DNA from: Lysinibacillus sphaericus OT4b.31
GTDB lineage: Bacteria > Bacillota > Bacilli > Bacillales_A > Planococcaceae
NCBI RefSeq assembly: GCF_000392615.1
Contig: NZ_KB933398.1
Coordinates: forward strand, 3,633,204 to 3,697,203
Length of the DNA: 64,000 nucleotides
Direction of reading: 5' to 3'
Shown: piece after piece, positions 16,901 to 26,131 of the stretch
How the letters are laid out: each line of letters starts with the position of its first letter
Numbering within the stretch: position 1 is the stretch's first letter
Notes under the pieces: generated by a model
What the model saw: the letters and a program-made list of their open reading frames with translations, nothing else
Databases searched by the model: none
Told to the model about the DNA's origin: nothing
Made by a program: the position numbers and the translations under genes

Positions 16901-18266
16901 ATTGCGTAAATGCTTTTAAAATGTTTTCTAACTTCATGCCTCTTGAACCTTTTAATAAAACGATGGATTGTTCATTAGCTTTGTGTAACTTTTCAATAAT
17001 CGGTGCATAATCGTCTTGCGAGTAAATTAAATGTGCCGCATCAAAACGCTCTTTTAACACCTCATTCAAATAAGCCATGCGTGGTCCATATAAGCAAACG
17101 TAAGAGATCTCTTCTACATGAATATCTAGTGATAAGTCTTCATGGAAGCTCTGTTCATTTGAACCCAGCTCTAGCATATCACCTAGCACAAGCCACTTTT
17201 CTGAGCGAATCGTTGTCGTTGATACAAACTGAATAGCAGCCCTCACCGATGTTGGTGCCGCGTTGTAAGCATCATTAATGAACAATGCACCATTTGTACC
17301 CTGTACTTGTTGCATGCGCATATCAGTTAAGGCCACTTGCTTTAGCGATTTCCGTATTTGGTCATCGTTTAAACCTAAGTTTTGTGCAATTAGCATAGCA
17401 ATCAGTGTATTTTTCACCTGATGCTTGCCTAATACGGAAATAAAGAAGTCCCCTTCAATTACACCATGTGTCGTGAAACTACTTCCGTTAGCTGTCGCTT
17501 CTATATTCTCTGCATACAATAAATCTCCAGGCTCTAAACCAAATGCCTGTGACTTTAAATTCCCCTCTTGTACAACTAATTCGTGCAATAACGGCTCATC
17601 GCCGTCATAGAAAAGTACACCGCCGTCTTGCATACCTTGAATAATTTCAAATTTCGCCTTGGCAATACCTGCACGCGAACCTAAATCTTGCATATGTGCC
17701 TCGCCAATATTCGTAATAACTGTTAAATGCGGGCGTGCTAACTTCGTTAAAAATTCAATCTCACCAAAACCACTCATACCCATCTCAAGCACAGCGACAT
17801 CGGTATCTTCATCAAGCTGTAATATTGTTATTGGCAAACCTAGCTGATTATTAAAGTTCCCAATGGTTTTTTGCACCTTAAAAAAAGGCGCCAGTGTGCC
17901 TGCTAAAATGTCCTTCGTCGACGTTTTACCATTCGACCCCGTAATCCCTATAAACTTTGCCTTATGCTCACTGCGATAGGCACGTGCCATCTGTTGTAAT
18001 GCCTGTTCAGGATCATCGACAAACAGTAGCGGAATTCCTGCTGGCGGATTCGGTTCATCTCTTTGCCACAGTGAAGCTCCTGCACCTTTTTCAAATGCTT
18101 GCAAAACAAATTTATGGCCATTTGCTTGCTCTCCACGAAATGGCACAAATAAGTCACCTTGCTGAATCGTTCTTGTATCAATAGAAATCCCTGATACAAT
18201 CGTGTCACCGAAAGCTGGCACTTCATCATCTAACCATGCTGCTAATTGCTTTAATGTCTTTTTCAC
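16899..18266 (-). CDS. murF: UDP-MurNAc-tripeptide:D-Ala-D-Ala ligase MurF
   Basis: A 455-residue Mur ligase that adds the D-Ala-D-Ala dipeptide (made by Ddl) to the UDP-MurNAc-tripeptide. The ATP-binding loop GITGSNGKTSTKD is at about residue 108. NFNNQLGLPITIL, EMGMSGFGEIEFL and NDAYNAAPTSVRAA are the usual MurF blocks. The start is GTG at 18266. It lies 11 nt downstream of ddl in a two-gene operon, as in B. subtilis. Confidence 0.97.
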   Translation of the reverse strand: MKKTLKQLAAWLDDEVPAFGDTIVSGISIDTRTIQQGDLFVPFRGEQANGHKFVLQAFEKGAGASLWQRDEPNPPAGIPLLFVDDPEQALQQMARAYRSEHKAKFIGITGSNGKTSTKDILAGTLAPFFKVQKTIGNFNNQLGLPITILQLDEDTDVAVLEMGMSGFGEIEFLTKLARPHLTVITNIGEAHMQDLGSRAGIAKAKFEIIQGMQDGGVLFYDGDEPLLHELVVQEGNLKSQAFGLEPGDLLYAENIEATANGSSFTTHGVIEGDFFISVLGKHQVKNTLIAMLIAQNLGLNDDQIRKSLKQVALTDMRMQQVQGTNGALFINDAYNAAPTSVRAAIQFVSTTTIRSEKWLVLGDMLELGSNEQSFHEDLSLDIHVEEISYVCLYGPRMAYLNEVLKERFDAAHLIYSQDDYAPIIEKLHKANEQSIVLLKGSRGMKLENILKAFTQ

Positions 18267-18277
18267 AATAATCCCAC

Positions 18278-19357
18278 TCAGTCTTTTTTATAGTGAAGCT
18301 GTTGTTTTTCCTCATATCGCTCAATCGCTAGCTCAATTAAACGATTAATAAGCTCTGGGTAACTTACATTTGTATGTTGCCAAAGAAGTGGATACATACT
18401 TACAGGGGTAAACCCAGGCATTGTATTCACTTCATTGATATAAACCTCGTTATTCGCTGTAACAAAGAAATCTGCACGTACTAAACCGCTTCCATCTAGA
18501 ATTTTAAAGGCACGTTTCGCATAATCCATTAAGTTTGCTACAACTTCTTTAGACAATTCTGCAGGGATGATAAGCGCTGTCGACCCATCTTTATATTTGG
18601 AGTCATAATCATAAAACTCTGTCACCGGCTTAATCTCACCTGGTACAGAAACTTCCGGAAAATCATTCCCCAATACACCAAGCTCTATTTCACTTGCCAC
18701 GATTCCTTGCTCCACTACGATTTTGCGGTCAAATTGTAAGGCTACTTCAATTGCCTTTATAAGTTCTTCACGATTTGACGCCTTACTAATCCCAACGCTT
18801 GAGCCTAAGTTGGCTGGTTTTACGAACATTGGCCAAGATAATTGTTCTTCACAGCGTGCTAAAATGGCTCCCCGTTCATTTGCCCACTCACTGCGAATGA
18901 AATACGTATACGGCACTTGTGGTAAACCTGCAATTTCAAATAATTGCTTCATGATTACCTTATCCATACCTGCTGATGATGCTAGCACACCATTCCCTAC
19001 ATACGGAAGATTTAAAACTTCAAGTAAGCCCTGTACTGTACCATCCTCACCATTTGTTCCATGTAATAGTGGAAAAATCACATCGAACTTTACTGCTTTA
19101 CTATTGTCGTCGATTAAGAAATCTGAAATATTGTTTTCTAAAATAATGGCATCATCACCAAATTGTAATTCTTCAATTGTACTTGCAGGTTTTACTAGGC
19201 GCTGACCTCGTCGCCATTCCCCATCAAGTGTAATGAAAATCGGATATACTTCATACTCCTCGAAATTTAAAGCCCCAGTGACTGCACATGCCGTCGACAA
19301 TGACACCTCATGTTCCGCAGATTTTCCTCCGTATAATAAACCGATTCTTTTTTTCAT
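18278..19357 (-). CDS. ddl: D-alanine--D-alanine ligase
   Basis: A 359-residue ATP-grasp enzyme. Motifs are GLLYGGKSAEHEVSL (N-terminal domain), HGTNGEDGTVQGLLE, FVKPANLGSSVGISKA (ATP-grasp) and ADFFVTANNEVYINEVNTMP, which carries the metal-binding Glu and Asn. ATG at 19357 follows GGAGGGC; a 22-codon extension has no ribosome site. It is coupled with murF. Confidence 0.97.
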   Translation of the reverse strand: MKKRIGLLYGGKSAEHEVSLSTACAVTGALNFEEYEVYPIFITLDGEWRRGQRLVKPASTIEELQFGDDAIILENNISDFLIDDNSKAVKFDVIFPLLHGTNGEDGTVQGLLEVLNLPYVGNGVLASSAGMDKVIMKQLFEIAGLPQVPYTYFIRSEWANERGAILARCEEQLSWPMFVKPANLGSSVGISKASNREELIKAIEVALQFDRKIVVEQGIVASEIELGVLGNDFPEVSVPGEIKPVTEFYDYDSKYKDGSTALIIPAELSKEVVANLMDYAKRAFKILDGSGLVRADFFVTANNEVYINEVNTMPGFTPVSMYPLLWQHTNVSYPELINRLIELAIERYEEKQQLHYKKD

Positions 19358-19420
19358 TTTTGTGCCCTCCACATACTTCTTGAGTACTATTAGTTTATCA
19401 CGAAACGGCTTGACTAATGA

Positions 19421-19456
19421 CATAAAAATCTCACCGTGATTTTGACGGTGAGATTT
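19421..19456 (-). terminator. terminator after 19502-20248 gene
   Basis: AAATCTCACCGT at 19426-19437 pairs with ACGGTGAGATTT at 19445-19456 (12 bp), with a T-run on the minus strand. It lies between the unknown gene and ddl, so ddl-murF has its own promoter. Confidence 0.9.
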
Positions 19457-19501
19457 AAGTATCCTATTCGATTCACGTTTAAAAGGTGAATGAGCGTTAG
19501 G

Positions 19502-20248
19502 TTAAATAATATGAATCAATTCATCGTGTTCGTTTTTCAAAATCGCATTTAAATCATCCCACACTTCATCTGGGAAAGAGTAATCTGATAGGTTGCGAAT
19601 TTCAATGCCATACGCTGCTTTAGGTTTTTCAATACGATAGAGTGACAATAGTGCCCCGTCTTTAGCGAAGGAGCGATAAGCTCTCAAAAACTCTGGTGTG
19701 ATTGAAGGCGTACTGGATTTCACTTTTCGACGCCAAAAGCCCGTGCTACGTTCTTTTTCACGTATTAAACTATTAAAAACATTGGCAACTAGCAAATCTG
19801 AATCACTTAAATGACGAAAATAAACTTTCGTCATTTTTTCCACATCCGAAGAATAATAGACAAAGCGGTTTTGTAATTTATTAAAAAATGGAGAAGTAAT
19901 TGGTTCTTTTTTATGACTTAGGTAAAGTAACTCCCCTTGCTCCATAGGTGTCAGCTGATTTAATTTTTTCTCATCCATAAAGTCTATCCAACACAATTCT
20001 TTTGACTCAGTCGCTTTCTTTACAAAATGAGAAACTTCTTCATCTGATACATAGTCAAACTGTGTATGCATATTAAACGACCCATCTTCATAAGAATGTT
20101 TCAATAACAGTAAGTGATGCAGTGGATCTAAAGAAGCTACGAATTGCGAGAGCTTAAGGCCACTAAAAATGACGAATTTATCGACATCATTCATATGAAC
20201 GTATATATGGTACATAAAATCTTCAGCTGACTTCAATTTCTTAGCCAC
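19502..20248 (-). CDS. Hypothetical protein, no family recognised
   Basis: A soluble-looking protein of about 248 residues with no signal or membrane segment and mixed charge. Notable stretches are VHMNDVDKFVIFSG, SDLLVANVFNSLIREKERSTGFWRR and YGIEIRNLSDYSFPDEVWDDLNAIL. I do not recognise a fold or catalytic motif. The GTG at 20248 (after GGGGTGATG) looks better than the ATG at 20269, which lacks a ribosome site. It is a monocistronic gene, divergent from rodA across about 180 bp. Confidence 0.7.
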   Translation of the reverse strand: MAKKLKSAEDFMYHIYVHMNDVDKFVIFSGLKLSQFVASLDPLHHLLLLKHSYEDGSFNMHTQFDYVSDEEVSHFVKKATESKELCWIDFMDEKKLNQLTPMEQGELLYLSHKKEPITSPFFNKLQNRFVYYSSDVEKMTKVYFRHLSDSDLLVANVFNSLIREKERSTGFWRRKVKSSTPSITPEFLRAYRSFAKDGALLSLYRIEKPKAAYGIEIRNLSDYSFPDEVWDDLNAILKNEHDELIHII

Positions 20249-20427
20249 AACCATCACCCCATTCTTCATATCATTATAAAACTAAACTGTAATTTTTTGA
20301 AACATTTTATGCTTATTGTCGTCACAACAATATACGTAGCCGGAAATACGTTTTTTGCGTTATAATGATAATGTTGTATATGCGTTAGCGCACATATTTT
20401 TATACTATTTTATTTTAGGTGGCTTTT

Positions 20428-21615
20428 ATGGAAAATAAACGAAATTTCGCGAATCGTTTCGACTGGACACTCGCTTTTATACTTATCACTTTCCTTGTCA
20501 TTAGCTTGTTAGCTATTGCATCGGCGCAAACTTCAGGACAATACGGCATTAACTATGTACCTAAGCAACTTCAATGGTATGTGATTGGTGCATTTATTAT
20601 TGGTATTGTCATGTTTTTCGAACCAGATCAATATAAAAAAATGGCGTGGTATATGTATGGAGCCGGTATCGCTCTCTTAGTACTACTTATTTTCATGCCT
20701 GAAGGAGAAGGGCAAATTGGCGCACCTGTTAACGGTGCTAAAAGTTGGTTTCATACACCTGTAGGGAATATTCAACCCTCTGAATTTATGAAAACATTTT
20801 ACATTTTAGCACTTGCACGGCTAATTAGTAAGCACCATGAGGTCTATTCATTAAAATCTTTAAAAACTGACGTCATTTTATTAGCTAAAATCAGTGTAAC
20901 CTTGATTATACCACTTGCTATTATTATGAAGCAGCCAGACCTTGGTTCAGCGCTTGTATTCTTTGCTATCACCGCTGCACTTGTTATTGTTGCAGGCATC
21001 TCTTGGAAAATAATTTTACCGACTTTCGTCGGTGGAGCTGCACTTGGTGGTACTCTCCTATGGATGGCACTCTATATGCAGGATTTCTTAGAGAAAACAT
21101 TCGGCTTTAAGGCTTATCAGTTTGCCCGTATTTATTCGTGGCTTGATCCCTATTCCTATTCATCAAGTGATGGCTACCATTTAATTACTTCATTGAACGC
21201 CATTGGTTCAGGTGAAATTTTCGGTAAGGGATTCCGTGGTCGTGAAGTTTATGTTGCCGAAAACCATACCGATTTCATCTTCACAGTTATCGGTGAGGAA
21301 TGGGGCTTTATTGGTGCTAGTATCGTTATTTGTATATTCTTCTTGTTAATCTATCATTTAACGAAAACAACACTTTTATTAAAAGATCCGTTCTCAACGT
21401 ATGTATGTGCTGGAATAATCGCCATGATTACGTTCCACGTCTTTGAAAACATCGGTATGACCATTCAGTTACTTCCGATTACAGGTATCCCGCTGCCGTT
21501 CATTAGTTATGGAGGGAGCTCATTGATGGGGAATGCACTTGCTATAGGACTTGTCTTTAGCATGCGTTTCCATTATCGCACTTACATGTTCACTACTCAC
21601 GATGAAGATGATTAA
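20428..21615 (+). CDS. rodA: SEDS peptidoglycan glycosyltransferase, RodA type
   Basis: A 395-residue polytopic membrane protein of the FtsW/RodA/SpoVE family with about ten membrane spans. Typical SEDS blocks are NGAKSWF, QPSEFMKTFYILALA, KQPDLGSALV, ENHTDFIFTVIGEEWGF and GIPLPFISYGGSSL. The last, and the Asp in KQPDLG, surround the catalytic cavity. I favour RodA over FtsW from the length and the C-terminus. AGGTGG precedes the ATG by 5 nt. It sits near ddl/murF, fitting a cell-wall role. Confidence 0.9.
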   Translation: MENKRNFANRFDWTLAFILITFLVISLLAIASAQTSGQYGINYVPKQLQWYVIGAFIIGIVMFFEPDQYKKMAWYMYGAGIALLVLLIFMPEGEGQIGAPVNGAKSWFHTPVGNIQPSEFMKTFYILALARLISKHHEVYSLKSLKTDVILLAKISVTLIIPLAIIMKQPDLGSALVFFAITAALVIVAGISWKIILPTFVGGAALGGTLLWMALYMQDFLEKTFGFKAYQFARIYSWLDPYSYSSSDGYHLITSLNAIGSGEIFGKGFRGREVYVAENHTDFIFTVIGEEWGFIGASIVICIFFLLIYHLTKTTLLLKDPFSTYVCAGIIAMITFHVFENIGMTIQLLPITGIPLPFISYGGSSLMGNALAIGLVFSMRFHYRTYMFTTHDEDD

Positions 21616-21643
21616 AGTCCACAGACAGATACCAAGATATAGG

Positions 21644-21679
21644 AAATGGGTAGTCTCAATTTTAGGAGACTACCCATTT
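21644..21679 (+). terminator. terminator after rodA
   Basis: A perfect 14-bp stem (AAATGGGTAGTCTC / GAGACTACCCATTT) with an 8-nt loop, followed by TCATTTT. It is convergent with the small gene at 21694. Confidence 0.9.
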
Positions 21680-21693
21680 TCATTTTAAACGAG

Positions 21694-21831
21694 TTAAGCT
21701 TGAACTTGCGGTGTTTGCGTTGGCGGTGTGAGTACTTTTAAAAGCTCAAGTCGAGACTTTGTTACAGTAGCTTGCACACCCAACTTCGATAAATTCGAAA
21801 CAATCTTTTTCAAATCTACTTCCTTCGTCAT
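21694..21831 (-). CDS. Small hypothetical protein, 45 residues
   Basis: A short gene with a strong ribosome site (GAGGTGG, 5 nt before ATG). The peptide begins MTKEVDLKKIVSNLSKLG and ends TPPTQTPQVQA. It is amphipathic, mostly helical, with a Pro/Thr/Gln tail and no signal or membrane segment. I recognise no family. It has AT-rich upstream DNA and is separated from rodA by the shared terminator. Confidence 0.65.
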   Translation of the reverse strand: MTKEVDLKKIVSNLSKLGVQATVTKSRLELLKVLTPPTQTPQVQA

Positions 21832-22373
21832 ACGTTCCACCTCAATCTTTCCTCGAATTTTATAACGTTTCATTTACAAAAAAGTTTCAATGTATATGTG
21901 TAAGAGGTCTGACAAGTATATCTTTCTCTATCATACCATTTAACTTGACTTTATAGTTTTTCAATTTTGTTACAATGTAAATTTTATTTACCTGTTAACT
22001 CTTACTTCCTGTTACATACCCCACATCGGTATGTAACCTATAAATATTATACTGTAGAACCAAACGATGGTGCTATATGACAAATGATACAAATCAATCG
22101 AATGGCTCGAAAAGGTCATTTACTCTCCCCTTGATTTTTTCTATAACTAAATTATTTACATACCGCGCCATATTTATGCGCACAAAAAAATTCCCCCTTC
22201 ATAAATCAAGTATATTTAAAATAAAGAGTGCTCCTTGTAAAGTAATGTTGCCAATCACAGAAATAATCTTTAACAACATGCTGATGAGCTGTCCATCGTT
22301 CCCTTGTAATAGCAAGAACAAGAGAGGTAGAATATACATACTGAAATATCGTAAGAAAGCAGGGAACTGTATT
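21832..22373 (+). other. intergenic region / upstream of Bmr-like pump
   Basis: About 540 bp. An open frame runs on from 22077 into the pump gene, but its codons do not look like a protein N-terminus and no ribosome site precedes it. The region may hold a long leader or regulator sites for the efflux gene. I see no defined riboswitch or clean hairpin. Confidence 0.4.
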
Positions 22374-23534
22374 ATGAAAAAGGCTATTCTATTGTTAATG
22401 TCCGTTCAATTTCTGGTCTATCTAGGTTTCGGAATTATAATTCCTGTTTTACCAGAGGTTATTGTCCAGCAGGGCTGGGATGATATACACGTGGGTGGTT
22501 TACTGACTGTGTATTCACTCGCAAGTTTTTTTACTGCACCACTTTGGGGAATGCTATCAGATAAGGTAGGGCGCAAACAACTCATTTTATTGGGTTTAAT
22601 AGGCTTTAGCCTAAGTTTCGTTATTTTCTCTTTGTTTATTGATAACTTAGCTATTCTATACATATCACGCGTTGTAGGTGGCTTATTTTCAGGCGCACTA
22701 TACACAGCCGTAACAGGCTTTATTAGTGATATGTCTAGCGAGGAAGATCGTAATAAGTACATGGGTCTAATGGGCATGTCCATCGGCCTTGGATTTATTT
22801 TTGGTCCCGCTATTGGCGGTATGCTTGGGCATTATAGCTTGCAATTACCTTTTATTGCTTCTGCAGTTTTAATCGCACTATTATTTATTTATGCAAGTAT
22901 CGTCTTAAAAGAACCGGAAAAACGAAAAGATTCAAAAAAACGAGCAATTGTGCCAAAGGGTGCTGGCAAGATGCTTCAATACCGAGTACGTTATTTATTT
23001 ATGTTCTCTTTTTTAGTGACATTTATGCTAGCTGGTGTAGAGGCTACCTTCCAACTATTCCAAATTGACCGTATTAACATTACACCATTACAGATTGGTT
23101 ATTTGTTTATGTTTAGCGGCTTTGTGGATGCGGCTATTCAAGGTGGTGTCGTCAGACGCATTAAAAATGGCACTGAGACCTCTTGGTTAATTGGTGCTCA
23201 AATTGTTACAGCAGTTGGTATGCTTTTATTTACGTTAACTGCTAATTTAGCCATAGCTGGGCTAGCACTTTGTGTCTTTACTGTTGGGAACGCACTTGCA
23301 AGAACATGTATCGTCTCTCTTTCTTCCAAAGAGTCTGGCGGTCAATATGGCACTGCGGCAGGTCTTTCTTATTCAATGGATAGTTTGGGTCGTATTCTTG
23401 GCCCGCTATTCTTCACATGGTTGTTCACAGTGGAATCTAATCTGGGTTATTACATTGCAGCAGGCATTGCATTTGTATCTATCACACTAATTTTTATCTA
23501 TAAATCATCAAATAAATCTTTACGACTTGAATAA
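22374..23534 (+). CDS. MFS multidrug efflux transporter, Bmr/NorA type
   Basis: A 386-residue, 12-span proton antiporter of the DHA1 family. Motif A is clear (GMLSDKVGRKQLILLG after span 2), and the motif-C-like GLGFIFGPAIGGMLG lies in span 5, the antiporter signature. It probably exports lipophilic cations or drugs. The ATG at 22374 is chosen because MKKAILLLMSVQFLVYLGFG forms the normal first span; its ribosome site (AGGGA) is weak. Confidence 0.85.
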   Translation: MKKAILLLMSVQFLVYLGFGIIIPVLPEVIVQQGWDDIHVGGLLTVYSLASFFTAPLWGMLSDKVGRKQLILLGLIGFSLSFVIFSLFIDNLAILYISRVVGGLFSGALYTAVTGFISDMSSEEDRNKYMGLMGMSIGLGFIFGPAIGGMLGHYSLQLPFIASAVLIALLFIYASIVLKEPEKRKDSKKRAIVPKGAGKMLQYRVRYLFMFSFLVTFMLAGVEATFQLFQIDRINITPLQIGYLFMFSGFVDAAIQGGVVRRIKNGTETSWLIGAQIVTAVGMLLFTLTANLAIAGLALCVFTVGNALARTCIVSLSSKESGGQYGTAAGLSYSMDSLGRILGPLFFTWLFTVESNLGYYIAAGIAFVSITLIFIYKSSNKSLRLE

Positions 23535-23664
23535 TTTAGCTGTTAAAAGGCGTAACCTATAATAATTCACAACTTTATATAGTCAATCAAATACCTAAAA
23601 AAAGTATATGGAGCGTATGTAAAGAATATTGAATGCTTTTATGTGTAAAATCGGAGGGCTTTAC

Positions 23665-24456
23665 ATGAACAAAATAACGAATCTTTTACTTCCTAAAGAG
23701 CTAGAAACGTTTCGTAGTGAAATTGAAGAGACACTTCGTTCAACAGTGATTATTTCGCCCTACAAACGTTCAACTTCGTTAACGGAAAGTAAATTTGCTG
23801 GTGAACCTTACTTACCTTATTATCAAGCATACCCAAAAGATATTACAGGTGAGCCGATGCGTCTATTAGCGCAAATAAATTTTGCAGAAATGCCACTGCT
23901 ACAGGATTTTCCTACGCAAGGCATTCTTCAATTTTTTATTTCATCCAATATATTTGCTAACGCTGCGCATTACCATGAGGATATTTTCCAGCAGTTTTAT
24001 AAAATACGATTTTACCCATCAATAAATACCGACATAGCTGCTCCTATATGTGAGACAACTGTGAATGCATCAAATGATTGGTTCCCTATTAACCAGGAGC
24101 TGGCCTTACAATTCAGGCACGAACATGAACCTGTTTCCGCTTTAGATTACCGTGCACCACACTATTTACCGAACCTAAAACCAAATCAGGATGACGTTAA
24201 TTTACATGAAATATATTTACAGCATTTTTTAGGTGCAGGGGCAAAAATAGGTGGTTACGCATATTTTTTAGAGGAAGATATACGTCATGAATCACAGTTA
24301 CTTCAGCGCTATGATATTCTGCTACTACAAATTGATTCAAATGACGAATTCGGCATTATGTGGGCTGATAGTGGTGTAGGAAAATTCTTTATCAACCGCG
24401 ACAGACTACTTCAAGAAGATTTTTCAGATATATTATTCCAATGGGAACATTATTAA
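23665..24456 (+). CDS. YwqG-like DUF1963 protein
   Basis: A 263-residue cytoplasmic protein of the YwqG/DUF1963 family. It shows the family blocks SKFAGEPYLP, LLAQINFAEMP, LQFFIS, GAGAKIGGYAYFLEED and LLLQIDSNDEFGIMWADSGVGKFFI. Family members often sit near toxin or immunity genes, but their biochemical role is unknown and no such partner is adjacent here. CGGAGGG lies 6 nt before the ATG at 23665. Confidence 0.88.
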   Translation: MNKITNLLLPKELETFRSEIEETLRSTVIISPYKRSTSLTESKFAGEPYLPYYQAYPKDITGEPMRLLAQINFAEMPLLQDFPTQGILQFFISSNIFANAAHYHEDIFQQFYKIRFYPSINTDIAAPICETTVNASNDWFPINQELALQFRHEHEPVSALDYRAPHYLPNLKPNQDDVNLHEIYLQHFLGAGAKIGGYAYFLEEDIRHESQLLQRYDILLLQIDSNDEFGIMWADSGVGKFFINRDRLLQEDFSDILFQWEHY

Positions 24457-24463
24457 ATACTGG

Positions 24464-24495
24464 ATTACCTTGAACTAGCTTTCAAGGTAATTTTC
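24464..24495 (+). terminator. terminator after YwqG-like gene
   Basis: ATTACCTTGAA pairs perfectly with TTCAAGGTAAT (11 bp, 6-nt loop), followed by TTTCTTTCTT. Confidence 0.9.
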
Positions 24496-24591
24496 TTTCT
24501 TGATGCAAACTATTCATGTATCTTCTTTCATTCTACCTGTGAAGTAAGCTATACTAAATATATTGGAAATATAGTAAAGGCAGGTGCAGGA

Positions 24592-26049
24592 ATGAGCATT
24601 TTTACAAATGTAGAATATCTAGTACCTTTAATTTTAACAATAAATATATTATCAGCAATGACTATTATATTTTTAGAACGTAAAGATGCTACTTCTACTT
24701 GGGCATGGATTCTAGTACTATTTTTCCTGCCATTAGCTGGGTTTATTTTATATTTATTGCTTGGACGGCAATTGCGAAAAAAGCATTTGTTCCGTTGGGA
24801 AGGTCGCAAGGATATTGGCATAGATACCCTTATTAATTATCAAAAAGAAACTATTCGCGACGATACGTTTGAGTTCCGTATCGACAATGCAGAAAATTAT
24901 AAAGAAATGATTTATATGCATTTAAAAACAAATAATTCCGTACTAACACAGGACAACCACATCACTATTTTAGATGATGGCGCCGATAAATTTGAGCAGC
25001 TCCTTCGTGATATTGAGGCAGCAAAAGATCATATCCACATTCAATATTATATCTTTCGTCTAGATAACTTAGGAACTCGTATTATCGATACACTTATCAA
25101 AAAGGCTAAACAAGGTGTGAAAGTACGACTCTTATATGATGAAATGGGCTCACGTAATGTGAAAAAGCGCCATTTTAAAACGCTACTTAGTGCAGGCGGA
25201 GAAGTAGAAGTGTTTTTCCCATCAATTTTACCACTGCTGAATCCGAGGCTAAACTTCCGAAATCACCGTAAAATCGTGGTTATTGATGGCCGAATTGGTT
25301 ATATAGGTGGTTTTAACGTCGGAGATGAATATCTTGGCCTACATAAGAAATTTGGCTACTGGCGAGATACGCATTTACGGATTGAGGGAAGCGCCGTGCA
25401 TCCATTACAAACGCGCTTCTTGCTGGACTGGAACCAGGCATGTGCACAACAAAAAATGGGCTATTCAGACCGCTACTTTCCGGCAATTCCTAAAAAAGGT
25501 GATGTAGGCTTACAAATCGTATCAAGCGGTCCAGATTCCGAGTGGGAACAAATCAAAATTGGTTATTTAAAACTAATTAATATGGCAAAAAAATACATTT
25601 ATATTCAAACACCCTATTTTATTCCCGATGTTAGTTTTTTAGATGCCATAAAAATTGCCACACTTTCAGGGATCGATGTTCGGATTATGATTCCGAACAA
25701 ACCTGACCACATGTTTGTATATTGGGCTACATACTCGTATGTTGGACAATTACTTGGTGCAGGGGCAAAGGTTTATATTTATGAAAAAGGGTTTATTCAT
25801 GCTAAAGCCATTATTATTGATGATGAAGCGTCGACAGTCGGAACAGCAAACCTTGATGTTCGAAGTTTCAGCTTAAACTTCGAAGTGAATGCCTTTATTT
25901 ATGATTCTACAATTTCCCACCAGTTAGCCGAAATATTTGAAAAAGATATTTTTGACTGCACTGAATTAACATGGGAAATGTACCAAAATCGTTCGAGTTT
26001 GATCAAATTTAAAGAATCCATTTCACGTTTACTAACGCCGATCCTATAA
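24592..26049 (+). CDS. cls: Cardiolipin synthase
   Basis: A 485-residue phospholipase-D-superfamily enzyme that condenses two phosphatidylglycerols to cardiolipin. Two N-terminal membrane spans (residues about 8-25 and 38-58) are followed by two catalytic HKD motifs: HRKIVVIDGRIGYIGGFN and HAKAIIIDDEASTVGTANLD. Its length is typical for Firmicute ClsA. GCAGGTGCAGGA precedes the ATG. Confidence 0.95.
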   Translation: MSIFTNVEYLVPLILTINILSAMTIIFLERKDATSTWAWILVLFFLPLAGFILYLLLGRQLRKKHLFRWEGRKDIGIDTLINYQKETIRDDTFEFRIDNAENYKEMIYMHLKTNNSVLTQDNHITILDDGADKFEQLLRDIEAAKDHIHIQYYIFRLDNLGTRIIDTLIKKAKQGVKVRLLYDEMGSRNVKKRHFKTLLSAGGEVEVFFPSILPLLNPRLNFRNHRKIVVIDGRIGYIGGFNVGDEYLGLHKKFGYWRDTHLRIEGSAVHPLQTRFLLDWNQACAQQKMGYSDRYFPAIPKKGDVGLQIVSSGPDSEWEQIKIGYLKLINMAKKYIYIQTPYFIPDVSFLDAIKIATLSGIDVRIMIPNKPDHMFVYWATYSYVGQLLGAGAKVYIYEKGFIHAKAIIIDDEASTVGTANLDVRSFSLNFEVNAFIYDSTISHQLAEIFEKDIFDCTELTWEMYQNRSSLIKFKESISRLLTPIL

Positions 26050-26090
26050 AACGAAACGTTAACTGTTATGAAAGTTCATAAATCCATAAA

Positions 26091-26128
26091 AAAGAGGTTA
26101 TCTCGATTTCTAACGAGACAACCTCTTT
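26091..26128. terminator. bidirectional terminator, cls / VanY
   Basis: AAAGAGGTTATCTCG at 26091-26105 pairs with CGAGACAACCTCTTT at 26114-26128 (one mismatch). It is flanked by A-run and T-run and lies between convergent genes. Confidence 0.9.
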
Positions 26129-26131
26129 CTT

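Noticed and set aside
22077-22373. A 99-codon in-frame extension of the Bmr-like transporter.
   Set aside because: No ribosome site at its start, composition unlike a protein, and the pump's first membrane span starts normally at 22374.
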